A DNA stretch of 8,128 nt. It comes from DAOSVX01 sp964616495 (GTDB lineage: Bacteria > Bacillota_I > Bacilli_A > RF39 > UBA660). This document shows, one piece after another, positions 1 to 6,826 of the stretch; within the stretch, counting starts at the first letter, position 1; each line of letters begins with the position of its first letter. Below the pieces are notes generated by a model that did not search any database, was not told the origin of the DNA, and saw only the letters and a program-made list of their open reading frames with translations. The stretch lies in the NCBI GenBank assembly GCA_964616495.1, contig CAZTRF010000044.1:1-8128 (forward strand), written 5' to 3'. A program made the translations under genes and the position numbers.

Positions 1-186
1 TAACCGGGTTCCTATCGTGTCTTCCATATAAAAAACGCGGGAATGACTTTGCGGATAAAGGCGTTTCAATTCCTCAGGGATAGCTCCGGCTTTGCCTGTA
101 AAAACGATAACCGCCCCACAGGAGGGCATCTCCTGGCAGAGGGCGTCTGCATGAAGGAATTCCAGCGGAAAACGTTTTTCACTCAT
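1..186 (-). CDS. Unrecognised protein, N-terminal 62 residues, overlapping the topA stop
   Basis: An open frame starts with ATG at 186-184 and runs without a stop to the window edge. It begins MSEKRFPLEF and has a hydrophobic strand-like stretch (GAVIVFTGKAG, residues 24-34) that looks like the first beta strand of an alpha/beta fold. There is no P-loop or other signature I can name. It overlaps the end of the topA fragment by 8 nt (ATGAGTGA), a normal arrangement for translationally coupled genes, which supports the start. Base composition and codon use match the topA fragment and not the AT-rich genes to the right, so it belongs to the same Bacteroidota-like DNA. In some Bacteroidota a shikimate kinase gene follows topA, but this sequence lacks the GxxxxGK[ST] loop expected of that enzyme. 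Function unknown; the gene is incomplete at the left edge. Confidence 0.6.
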   Translation of the reverse strand, partial: MSEKRFPLEFLHADALCQEMPSCGAVIVFTGKAGAIPEELKRLYPQSHSRVFYMEDTIGTRL

Positions 187-712
187 TATCTTTGTTTTGT
201 ATGATCTTCCTGCAATCCTCCAGGGTCAGGCTTTGCGGGTCTGTCCCCTTGGGTATTTTGTAATTCTTTTTGTTATGGCTGATATAGGGACCGTAACGGC
301 CCTTGAGTACCCGTATGTCCTCTCCGGGAAATTCCAGGATGTGTTTTTTGGACTCCTGCGCCAGGGACTGTTCTATCACCTGGATACTCCTTTGGAGGGT
401 GATTGTGTAGGGATCGTCTGTTTGTGGCAGCGAAATGAATTTTCCCTGCCATTTGACATAAGGCCCGAAACGGCCTGTTGAAGCAATAACCGGCAGGTTT
501 TCATACAGGCCCAGTTCCCGGGGCAGGGTAAACAGGCGCAGGGCTTCTTCCAGGGTTATGGATTCCAGGAGCTGGCCTTTCTGCAGTCCGGCATAACGTC
601 TTTCGGGATCGTCACCGGCGCCCAACTGGGCCATGGCACCATACCTTCCCAGCCTGACCATGAGCGGTTTTCCCGTAACAGGATCGTTGCCCAGCAACCT
701 TTCTCCCCTGCC
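179..712 (-). CDS. topA: DNA topoisomerase I, C-terminal fragment (Bacteroidota type), 5' end lost at the junction
   Basis: This is the last ~175 residues of a type IA topoisomerase, the enzyme that relaxes negative supercoils by cutting and passing one strand. Only the C-terminal tail is present, made of three copies of a repeat with a GR[YF]G core, at about residues 17-20 (GRYGAM), 75-80 (GRFGPY) and 133-138 (GRYGPY) counted from the TTG at 697. The last two are followed by K(F/Y)..LP or K.YKIPKGTDP and LTLE. This repeat type is typical of TopA from Bacteroidota. The toprim domain and catalytic tyrosine, which lie far upstream in the full ~780-residue protein, are absent. The TTG at 697 is not a real start: family-like sequence (GRGERLLGNDP) continues upstream to about 712, where the DNA changes to AT-rich PP2C coding sequence. 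The stop is TGA at 181-179. Same strand as the neighbours but a different frame and composition from the PP2C gene. Confidence 0.85.
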   Translation of the reverse strand, partial: GRGERLLGNDPVTGKPLMVRLGRYGAMAQLGAGDDPERRYAGLQKGQLLESITLEEALRLFTLPRELGLYENLPVIASTGRFGPYVKWQGKFISLPQTDDPYTITLQRSIQVIEQSLAQESKKHILEFPGEDIRVLKGRYGPYISHNKKNYKIPKGTDPQSLTLEDCRKIIQNKDNE

Positions 713-1218
713 CCTAAAGCCTTCATTAAAACATTTTTCTTAGGATGAAATAAAGCCTCTTCAGGAGTTAAATCCCCAGCTGCAACTAATAAATTAACAA
801 GAGTATGATCTTTAGTTACTTTGTGTATTTTTCCGTTTTTTATAACAAAACCAGAAGAGTCTCCTATATTTCCAAACATCAAAAATTCGCTAGTCAAAAG
901 AGCTAAAACGACAGTCGTTCCCATTCCTTGAGAATCTTTATTGCTTTCTGCATATTTAATAATATTTTCGTTAATTTCAGTTATATTAGAATTTAACCAA
1001 TTTACTGCATCTAATTTTGATCCTACTGAATGAATAGATGCAAAGCGGCTACCCAAATGAGTTACTACCATTGAACTGGCCACTTCTCCAGCCCTATGTC
1101 CTCCCATTCCGTCAGCAACAATCATTAAATATTCTCCTGAATCATTTTTTATAATTGTTACTGAGTCTTCATTATGATCTCGCACTTTTCCTTTATCTGT
1201 TAAATAAAATGTTTTCAT
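556..1218 (-). CDS. prpC: PP2C-type Ser/Thr protein phosphatase, truncated and chimeric (native part about 709-1218)
   Basis: Metal-dependent phosphatase of the PrpC/Stp group, which in Firmicutes reverses phosphorylation by the PASTA kinase PrkC encoded just downstream. Motifs are RDHNEDS (residues 13-19), the metal-binding ADGMGG (35-40, D36/G37), GMGTT (98-102), GNIGDS (116-121, D120) and KDHTL (136-140). Family similarity ends at NVLMKALGA (about residue 170). The remaining ~50 residues to the stop at 556 (rich in W, R and S) are topA DNA read in the wrong frame. A normal protein is about 240-250 residues, so the C-terminal third is missing, including the SDG(L/V) and DN motifs that supply further metal ligands. 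The fused product should not be a working phosphatase. The start ATG at 1218 overlaps the rlmN stop by 4 nt (ATGA) and has GAGGTG upstream, as in the conserved rlmN-prpC-prkC order. PrkC would be expected beyond the junction but is absent. Confidence 0.85.
   Translation of the reverse strand: MKTFYLTDKGKVRDHNEDSVTIIKNDSGEYLMIVADGMGGHRAGEVASSMVVTHLGSRFASIHSVGSKLDAVNWLNSNITEINENIIKYAESNKDSQGMGTTVVLALLTSEFLMFGNIGDSSGFVIKNGKIHKVTKDHTLVNLLVAAGDLTPEEALFHPKKNVLMKALGAGEKGCWATILLRENRSWSGWEGMVPWPSWAPVTIPKDVMPDCRKASSWNP
705..716. other. Junction between GC-rich Bacteroidota-like DNA and AT-rich Firmicute-like DNA
   Basis: Left of this point the minus strand encodes topA in good Bacteroidota codon use (38 of 60 bases are G or C in 601-660). 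Right of it the minus strand encodes PP2C in an AT-rich genome (15 of 60 in 781-840). The PP2C protein reads normally to NVLMKALGA and then continues into nonsense. The topA frame reads back normally only to about GRGERLL. The exact breakpoint is blurred by the G-rich run GGGGCAGGGGAG, which could belong to either side and could have served as a short shared overlap. No inverted repeat, target duplication, integrase, tRNA or transposase is seen here. Confidence 0.85.
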
Positions 1219-2237
1219 TTTTCCACCTCATTAGCTCTCAATTGTCCACAAGCTGCATCAATCGTACCACCAAATTCTCTTCTTATGGTTACATTAATTT
1301 TATGCTGCTTTAACACATCATAGAATTTCATTATTTTATCTTTATTGCTCCTTTCAAACGGGTTTTCTTTTACCTCATTATAAGGAATAAGATTAACATA
1401 GACGTTCATTCCTTTTAAAAGCTTAGCCAATCTAATAGCCAAGGCCTCACTATCGTTAATATTATTAATCATAACATATTCGATAGTAACTCGTCTATTA
1501 GTTACCACAATATAATTTTTAATTTCTTTTATCAATTTACTTATGTTATACACCTTGTTGATAGGCATTAGTCTATCTCTAACTTCATCAACTGGAGCAT
1601 GCAAACTAATTGCCAAATTTATCTGCATCTTTTCCTCTTTTAATTTTATAATTCCTGGAATTATTCCACTAGTTGAAATAGTAATATGTCGAGCTCCTAT
1701 TTCCAATCCTTTTGGTTCATTTATTATTTTAACAAAATCCATAACATTATCATAATTTAGTAAAGGTTCCCCAATTCCCATAATAACTACACTATATATT
1801 TTTATTTTTTCTAACTTAATAATTGTTAAAATTTGCCCAACCATTTCGCCAGTTTCTAAATCTCTTATTTTTTTAAGCCTTCCACTAGCACAAAAAGTAC
1901 AAGACATATCGCATCCTATTTGACTAGAAATACATAGGCTATTGCCGTAGTCATGTTTCATTAAAACAGCCTCTATGACATTTCCATCTTTTAATGAAAA
2001 CAAATATTTATTGGCCTCATTACTAATTTGTTTATTTTTAATATTTAAATAGCCAATATAAAATTTTTCATTTAAAGTATTTCTTAGTTCATTACTTAAA
2101 TTGGTCATTTCCAAAAAGGATTCACAGCCTTTTTTATAAATCCAATCATAAATAATACTTGCAACATATTTTTTTTCATTTATGTCTTCTAAATAATTCT
2201 CTAATTCAGTCAATTTTAAATTTAATATATTACTCAT
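1215..2237 (-). CDS. rlmN: Dual-specificity 23S rRNA / tRNA (adenine-C2) methyltransferase RlmN
   Basis: Radical-SAM enzyme that methylates C2 of A2503 in 23S rRNA and A37 of some tRNAs, tuning the peptidyl transferase centre and decoding. At 340 residues it has the usual length. The [4Fe-4S] ligands are C109, C113 and C116 in GCDMSCTFCASG. The two mechanistic cysteines are also in place: C102 (LCISSQIGC) and C330 (IDAACGQLR), matching E. coli C118 and C355. MGIGEPLLNYDNV (153-165), ISTSGIIPGI (187-196) and NLAISLHAP (207-215) are further family hallmarks. The start at 2237 has GGTG eight bases upstream and a TATAAT box at 2258-2253. The gene ends in TGA overlapping the phosphatase start, showing that TGA is a stop here. 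It follows the conserved fmt-rlmN order except that pgsA and a membrane protein lie between. Complete and apparently functional. Confidence 0.97.
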   Translation of the reverse strand: MSNILNLKLTELENYLEDINEKKYVASIIYDWIYKKGCESFLEMTNLSNELRNTLNEKFYIGYLNIKNKQISNEANKYLFSLKDGNVIEAVLMKHDYGNSLCISSQIGCDMSCTFCASGRLKKIRDLETGEMVGQILTIIKLEKIKIYSVVIMGIGEPLLNYDNVMDFVKIINEPKGLEIGARHITISTSGIIPGIIKLKEEKMQINLAISLHAPVDEVRDRLMPINKVYNISKLIKEIKNYIVVTNRRVTIEYVMINNINDSEALAIRLAKLLKGMNVYVNLIPYNEVKENPFERSNKDKIMKFYDVLKQHKINVTIRREFGGTIDAACGQLRANEVEK

Positions 2238-2252
2238 ATCTACACCATATTC

Positions 2253-2282
2253 ATTATATCACTTAGTTTAATAATACTGCAA
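2253..2282 (-). promoter_or_regulatory. Candidate promoter for rlmN
   Basis: A perfect TATAAT lies at 2258-2253 on the minus strand, preceded by TTGCAG at 2282-2277 with an 18-nt spacer (only the TTG of the -35 matches). The box ends 15 nt before the rlmN ATG, so the leader would be under about 10 nt and would begin near the GGTG ribosome binding site. Placed just after the inverted repeat that probably ends the upstream transcript, it would restart transcription for rlmN and the phosphatase. AT-rich DNA yields such boxes by chance. Confidence 0.4.
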
Positions 2283-2284
2283 GT

Positions 2285-2331
2285 TATGTTAAAAAATAGG
2301 CTGTAATAAATACAACTTATTTTTTAACATA
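2285..2331 (-). terminator. Perfect 14-bp inverted repeat at the end of pgsA, probable terminator
   Basis: The arms at 2318-2331 and 2285-2298 are perfect complements (TATGTTAAAAAATA / TATTTTTTAACATA) around a 19-nt loop. Inside the loop, TGTA and TACA could pair further. The first arm on the minus strand encodes the last residues and stop of pgsA (Y-V-K-K-stop). The stem has little GC and the T-run sits inside the descending arm, so it is not a classic terminator. It could work in either direction because of its symmetry. Its position between a stop codon and the next TATAAT box supports a transcript-end role. Confidence 0.55.
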
Positions 2332-3006
2332 TAAAAGTCGTTTTAAAGGCATATCTCTATTTTGAAGATAAAACTCATGATCAAATAATAGCTCTTTTAA
2401 TTCTTTAAATGTTGTTATTTTTTTAAGATCCTCAGGAATAACCTCTTCTCTAAATTTCGGTTTTTTAAATACCCCTATAATATAAGAACCCAAAGCTATA
2501 AACTGGCTGACTATTAAAGTAGAATTTAATAATTCAATTGCTTCTACTTGAGAATTAGCTATGTCTGCTCCTTTAGTAAAAGACAATATTCCAAAAGAAA
2601 TAATGATTGTCATAGAAAGTATCCACATTTTAATTTTACCATAAATACTTACTTGAACATCATATCCTTCTTTGTATTTAATAATGTTGACAAAGAATAT
2701 AATCGCTTCTAGTACTAAAGGAATATAAACAATAGGCATTAAACTTGCCAGTATAAATAGAGACACTATCCCTAATGATTTATCACATATAGTATCTAAA
2801 AGAGCTCCAAAAAAGGTGGAACAATTTAATTTTCTAGCTAAAGATCCGTCAATAAAGTCAGTAATAAAAAGAAAAAAAGCTACTATAGACATTCCACTTA
2901 TTCCAAATAAATAATACATAAATGGTAATATTATAGCCCCAATAAGCCTTATAAAAGTAATACCATTCACTAGAACAAGATATAAATTATATTTTTTATT
3001 AATCAT
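2317..3006 (-). CDS. pgsA: CDP-alcohol phosphatidyltransferase, probably phosphatidylglycerophosphate synthase
   Basis: Integral membrane enzyme that swaps CMP in CDP-diacylglycerol for an alcohol; with glycerol-3-phosphate this is the committed step to phosphatidylglycerol and cardiolipin. The family signature D-x2-D-G-x2-A-R-x8-G-x3-D-x3-D is complete at residues 50-75 (D50, D53, D71, D75 as the metal and catalytic aspartates). IYGKIKMW (121-128) resembles the GK(L/I)K motif of PgsA. Hydrophobic segments lie at about 8-30, 33-49, 77-95, 97-109, 126-143 and 163-180. At 229 residues it is longer than the usual ~180, with a charged C-terminal tail of about 45 residues of unknown role. The ATG at 3006 overlaps the upstream gene by 8 nt and has GGTGAT about 6 nt before it, implying translational coupling. 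The family is certain; glycerol-3-phosphate as substrate is inferred, and a phosphatidylinositol- or phosphatidylserine-type enzyme is less likely. Confidence 0.85.
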   Translation of the reverse strand: MINKKYNLYLVLVNGITFIRLIGAIILPFMYYLFGISGMSIVAFFLFITDFIDGSLARKLNCSTFFGALLDTICDKSLGIVSLFILASLMPIVYIPLVLEAIIFFVNIIKYKEGYDVQVSIYGKIKMWILSMTIIISFGILSFTKGADIANSQVEAIELLNSTLIVSQFIALGSYIIGVFKKPKFREEVIPEDLKKITTFKELKELLFDHEFYLQNRDMPLKRLLYVKK

Positions 3007-3652
3007 TAGATATCACCATATTTTCTTCTAAAATGCTACCTATGTTTTTATATATTAACTTATAATTTATTTTTAAATAATCGACATCTATTTTAACTAT
3101 TTCAGTAGCACTATAAAAAATAGAAATTGTAATTGGGTTGTCTTCTAATATAAAATCATATTTATTTATTCTTAAGTCACTTTCATAACTTTTAACTGTT
3201 TTCTCTAATTTTATTAGATTAAATAAATACTCAGCTTCCAAAAAGTTAGAATCAACTTCATAAAGACTATTAAAGGGTTGTTTTACTCCCAAAACCAACT
3301 TATAAAAAGTATTATTTTCTTTATAATATTTTAAGTAAACATCTTTAGTTTCTTTATATCCTAGTTCTTTATCTTTTAATCTTTGACCATTATATCTAGT
3401 TATTTCGTTGTTGCTGGTAACTTGGTATATAAAACTATAATTGTTTTCTAATAAAGTATTTTGTAATTCAACTAGGCTTTTTTCTTCAATAGGTATTGGT
3501 TCTTCTTTTGGAGAAGAAACCGGACTATTTAAACCAATAATTAAAGCTACAATGATTAAAAATATAGAATAAAAGCCCATTTTAATAAGTGCTTTATATC
3601 GAGGGACTTTCCAATATTCCTTAAATCTTTCCTTAAACTTCTTTTTTTTCAT
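2999..3652 (-). CDS. Unknown single-pass membrane protein with extracytoplasmic domain
   Basis: A 217-residue protein I do not recognise. The first ~23 residues are strongly basic (MKKKKFKERFKEYWK). One hydrophobic helix follows at about 24-41, then a short Pro/Ser/Glu linker (42-58, NSPVSSPKEEPIP). The remaining ~160 residues are soluble-looking, rich in Tyr, Asn, Lys and Ile, with no cysteines. By the positive-inside rule the N-terminus is cytoplasmic and the large domain is outside. There is no lipobox cysteine, so it is anchored and not a lipoprotein. The start is firm: GGGGAGGAAAG ends 4 nt before the ATG, the strongest ribosome binding site in the window. The gene lies 14 nt after fmt and overlaps pgsA by 8 nt, so it is co-expressed with both. 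It occupies the place where rsmB is found in Bacillus, but has no RNA methyltransferase motif. Confidence 0.85.
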   Translation of the reverse strand: MKKKKFKERFKEYWKVPRYKALIKMGFYSIFLIIVALIIGLNSPVSSPKEEPIPIEEKSLVELQNTLLENNYSFIYQVTSNNEITRYNGQRLKDKELGYKETKDVYLKYYKENNTFYKLVLGVKQPFNSLYEVDSNFLEAEYLFNLIKLEKTVKSYESDLRINKYDFILEDNPITISIFYSATEIVKIDVDYLKINYKLIYKNIGSILEENMVISND

Positions 3653-3668
3653 GTAACTTTCCTCCCCT
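3653..3668 (-). promoter_or_regulatory. Strong ribosome binding site between fmt and the membrane protein gene
   Basis: The minus strand reads TAGGGGAGGAAAGTTAC then ATG, so the purine run starts directly after the fmt stop codon (TAG at 3669-3667). It fixes the start at 3652 and suggests that ribosomes finishing fmt can re-initiate here. It is a canonical GGAGG site, in contrast to the AGGTGA-type sites of the other genes nearby. Confidence 0.7.
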
Positions 3669-4605
3669 ATTTCTCATAGGTTATTTTTATATTATCTTTA
3701 TTTTTTAAACCATTCAAATAATCTTTAGCAGTCATTATCTTTTTACCAAATGGTTTTAACTTAGTAATTATTACCTTGCCATCTAGAGTTTTAATACTAA
3801 AATTATTTTTATTAATGTCAATAACTGTTCCAGGAAGTTCTTTGCCTTTATAATCATCTATTAAACATTCTAATATTTTCGTTTCTTCACCATTAATCAT
3901 GATATAGGCCATCGGCCATGGATTTAAACCCCTTACTTTATTAAAAACATTTAAAGAACTATCATTAAAATTAATTAATTCTTCTTCTCTTTTTATATTA
4001 AAACCAAAAGTAACTTCACTTTCATTTTGTTTAATTCTCTTATTAGTTTTATTTATTATTAAAGGTAAAGTTTCTAATAATAAATCTTTTCCCATTTCAC
4101 TTAAGATATCATGAAGAATCCCAACATTATCTTGCTTTTTTATAACATATTCTTTTTGGCTAATAATATCGCCATTATCCATTTTTTCATCCATATACAT
4201 AATAGTAATACCGGTTTTATCATAACCATCAATTAAAGCATGATGAATAGGAGCTCCACCCCTTAATTTAGGAAGTAATGATGCATGGACATTAATACAT
4301 CCTAGTTTGGGACAATCCAATATTTGTTTAGGAATAATTTGACCATAAGCGCAAGTAATAATAATATCTGGATTTAAAGATATAATTGATTCATAGTCAT
4401 TTTTTATTTTTACTGGACTAAAAGTTTTGATATTATTATTTAAAGCAACTTCTTTAATAGGACATTTTTTTAATTCTTTTTTGCGGCCTATAAAAGCATC
4501 TGGTTGAGTAACAACCATTATGACGTTAGTTTCTTTAATTAGCATTTCTAAAATCGGAACACTAAATTCTGGAGTACCCATAAATACGACTTTTAAATTT
4601 TTCAT
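3667..4605 (-). CDS. fmt: Methionyl-tRNA formyltransferase
   Basis: Transfers a formyl group from 10-formyl-tetrahydrofolate to Met-tRNA(fMet) for translation initiation in the cytoplasm. The protein has 312 residues, the usual length. The N-terminal catalytic Rossmann domain opens with VVFMGTPEFSVPIL (6-19). The catalytic N-H-D triad is N105 and H107 in NVHASLLPKLRGGAPI and D143 in MDEKMDNGDI. VTQPDAFIGRKK (32-43) is the substrate loop that in many homologues reads TQPDRPAGRGKK. The C-terminal tRNA-binding domain begins near 205 and contains RGLNPWPMAY (225-234). The ATG at 4605 has AAAGGTGAT upstream. The gene follows priA by 32 nt, the conserved order, but the deformylase gene def usually found between them is missing. 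All catalytic residues are present, so it should be functional. Confidence 0.97.
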   Translation of the reverse strand: MKNLKVVFMGTPEFSVPILEMLIKETNVIMVVTQPDAFIGRKKELKKCPIKEVALNNNIKTFSPVKIKNDYESIISLNPDIIITCAYGQIIPKQILDCPKLGCINVHASLLPKLRGGAPIHHALIDGYDKTGITIMYMDEKMDNGDIISQKEYVIKKQDNVGILHDILSEMGKDLLLETLPLIINKTNKRIKQNESEVTFGFNIKREEELINFNDSSLNVFNKVRGLNPWPMAYIMINGEETKILECLIDDYKGKELPGTVIDINKNNFSIKTLDGKVIITKLKPFGKKIMTAKDYLNGLKNKDNIKITYEK

Positions 4606-4610
4606 GATAT

Positions 4611-4629
4611 CACCTTTTTTATTATAACA
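4611..4629 (-). promoter_or_regulatory. Candidate extended -10 promoter and ribosome binding site for fmt
   Basis: The minus strand carries TGTTATAAT at 4629-4621: a perfect TATAAT with the TGn extension that can replace a -35 box. No -35 match is seen; that region lies inside the end of priA. AAAAAAGGTG follows directly, and the box ends 15 nt before the fmt ATG. If used, transcripts would start right at the ribosome binding site. No hairpin separates priA from fmt, so read-through from priA is also expected. Confidence 0.4.
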
Positions 4630-4637
4630 TTTTTATT

Positions 4638-6821
4638 TTATATTCGACTAGGATTTATATCAATTTCTAAGTATAAATCTTTTCTCAAAACATACATTTC
4701 ATTTAAATGAGTTAAAACTTTTAGCAAAGCATCCTCATTTTTATACTTAACAATTATTTGAAAGCGATACTTATTTTGAAATTTAAATACCGAAGCCGTC
4801 GTTGGCCCTAAAACTATTTCATTATTTGATAAATTCTTTTTTAGATAATCTCTTGCTTTAATAGATTCTTTACTAGCTATATCATAATTTGAAGAAATTA
4901 CTTTAATACCAATTAAATAAACATAAGGAGGATATTTCAAAGTTTTTCTAATATTCATTTCATAATTGTAAAATTTTTGATAGTCATTATCTTTAACACA
5001 AATAAGCGTATAGTTTTCTGGATTAAAGGTTTGAATAATAACTTCACCTTTTTTATCACTTCTTCCGCTTCTTCCTGCTACTTGATTGAGTAAGGAAAAA
5101 GTGGTTTCATTACTTTTATAATCAGGGATATTTAAAGAGGCATCAGCATTAATGACTCCGACTAAGGTAACTAAAGAAAAATCAAGCCCCTTACTAATCA
5201 TTTGAGTTCCTAATAAAACATCATATTTATAATCGCCAAACTCTTTTATAATTCGCTCATGACTACCTTTTCTAGTAGTAGTATCGGCATCCATTCTAAC
5301 AATTCTAATTTCTGGTATTTGTTTTTTTAGCTCATTTTCTAATTTTTCTGTGCCTAATCCAAAGTAATCTAATCCTTCACTACCACATTCAGGACATGTA
5401 TCACTTTTCGTAATAGTATAACCACAATAATGACATCTTAAATTATTAGAGGTTTTATGATAAGTAAGAGAAATATCACAATGAGGACATTTATAAGTAT
5501 AACCACAATTACGACAAGTAATAAAAGTAGAAAATCCTCTTCTATTTAAAAGCAAAATAATTTGTTCTTTCTTTGATACTTTGTCTTTAATATTAGTAAT
5601 TAATTCTTGACTAAAAATAAAATTTCTTTGTTTCATTTCTTCATGCATATCAATTATTTTTACTGTTGGTAAAGGATGCTTATTAACCCTTTCATCCATT
5701 TTAACAAGTTTATATATTCCCTTTAAAGCTCTCGCCATACTTTCCAATGAAGGAGTAGCACTACCAAGTAATAATGGACATTTATTAAATTTACTGCGCC
5801 ATAAAGCCATATCCCTCGCATGATATCTTGGAGTGTTATCTTGCTTATAAGAATCCGAATGCTCTTCGTCAATAATAATAATTCCTAAATTGATTAAAGG
5901 TGCAAATACGGCACTTCTAGTTCCCACTACTACTTTGACTTCTTTTTTTAATATTTTTAAATATTCATCATAGCGTTCTCCTGCCGATAGGCCACTATGA
6001 AAGATGGCTACATCACTACCAAAATAATTATAAAATTTTTCAATTAATTGAGTGGTTAAACTAATTTCAGGAACTAATATTAAAGCTGTTTTATCTAATT
6101 TTAAAACCTCTTTAATAAGATTTATATATACTAGGGTTTTCCCACTACCAGTTACTCCTTTTAACAAAAAAGTTTCATCATTATTCAAAAAATCTTTAAT
6201 TTTTGTAAAAGCACTTTTTTGAGAAGAAGTCATTCTTAATTCCTTTATCTCATAATCATTACCTTTATTTATTCTATATGATTGTTTTTTTATTACTTTT
6301 ATAATTCTTTTTTTAATTAGGGTATTAACACTAGACTGATTATAATCTTTTTTTAAAACCTCTTCGCTAACACATAAAGCTTCTAAAAGAATTGTTTGAT
6401 TCAAATAACGACTGTTATTACTTATATATTTGTTAGCCTCTTCTAATGAAACATTTAAAGAAAGATAATTTTCATATTTTGAATAATCAGTTTTTAAACT
6501 TCGAACTTTTATACCTTTGGGAAGCATTGTTTCATAAGCCGTAATTAGAGGACATAAGGTCTTCTTTTTAAGAAATTCACCTAATAAAAGTTGTTCTTTA
6601 ATAAGAATAGTATTATCATCAACAATTTCCGCTATCTCTTTTAAATCATAATTATTATCAATAGAATTAGTTATTTCTAGAACAAAGCCATTAATCTTCC
6701 GATTGTTAAATGGTACTTTTACTTTCATTCCTATCTTTAAATTTAAATGTTTGGGAACTATATATGTAAATGTTTTATCTAAAGATTTTACTTCATAGCT
6801 AATTAATACTTTTGCATACAT
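4638..6821 (-). CDS. priA: Primosomal protein N' (replication restart helicase PriA)
   Basis: Superfamily-2 3'-to-5' DNA helicase that recognises stalled forks and reloads the replicative helicase. From the ATG at 6821 the protein has 727 residues, the usual size. In order: an N-terminal 3'-end-binding domain (about 1-95), Walker A GVTGSGKT (222-229), Walker B DEEH (318-321), GSATPSLE (motif III), LLLNRRGFS, a two-zinc module with eight cysteines (C436, C439, C445, C448, C463, C466, C476, C479), GTQMISKGLDF (538-548) and QVAGRSGRS (motif VI, about 580-588). The frame is open to an ATG at 6860, but that would start inside the Fic terminator and upstream of the TATAAT. The ATG at 6821 begins the family's N-terminus (MYAKVLISYEV) and has GAGGTGA five bases before it. 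First gene of the conserved priA-fmt block; no truncation or missing motif. Confidence 0.97.
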   Translation of the reverse strand: MYAKVLISYEVKSLDKTFTYIVPKHLNLKIGMKVKVPFNNRKINGFVLEITNSIDNNYDLKEIAEIVDDNTILIKEQLLLGEFLKKKTLCPLITAYETMLPKGIKVRSLKTDYSKYENYLSLNVSLEEANKYISNNSRYLNQTILLEALCVSEEVLKKDYNQSSVNTLIKKRIIKVIKKQSYRINKGNDYEIKELRMTSSQKSAFTKIKDFLNNDETFLLKGVTGSGKTLVYINLIKEVLKLDKTALILVPEISLTTQLIEKFYNYFGSDVAIFHSGLSAGERYDEYLKILKKEVKVVVGTRSAVFAPLINLGIIIIDEEHSDSYKQDNTPRYHARDMALWRSKFNKCPLLLGSATPSLESMARALKGIYKLVKMDERVNKHPLPTVKIIDMHEEMKQRNFIFSQELITNIKDKVSKKEQIILLLNRRGFSTFITCRNCGYTYKCPHCDISLTYHKTSNNLRCHYCGYTITKSDTCPECGSEGLDYFGLGTEKLENELKKQIPEIRIVRMDADTTTRKGSHERIIKEFGDYKYDVLLGTQMISKGLDFSLVTLVGVINADASLNIPDYKSNETTFSLLNQVAGRSGRSDKKGEVIIQTFNPENYTLICVKDNDYQKFYNYEMNIRKTLKYPPYVYLIGIKVISSNYDIASKESIKARDYLKKNLSNNEIVLGPTTASVFKFQNKYRFQIIVKYKNEDALLKVLTHLNEMYVLRKDLYLEIDINPSRI

Positions 6822-6826
6822 AATAG

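Noticed and set aside
197..481. Plus-strand ORF of 94 residues
   Set aside because: It lies entirely opposite the topA C-terminal repeats, shows no family features, and has no neighbour on its strand; a shadow of topA.
695..697. TTG at 697 as the true start of a small protein
   Set aside because: Topoisomerase-like sequence continues upstream of it to about 712, so it is an internal codon of a truncated gene.
1..712. Horizontal transfer of a topA segment by a mobile element
   Set aside because: No transposase, integrase, terminal repeat or target duplication is visible, and both genes at the break are housekeeping genes left broken; a chimeric contig is simpler.
1543..1755. Plus-strand ORF of 70 residues, hydrophobic
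   Set aside because: Antisense to the conserved core of rlmN. The hydrophobic look comes from the complement of Lys/Asn/Ile-rich codons; no ribosome binding site.
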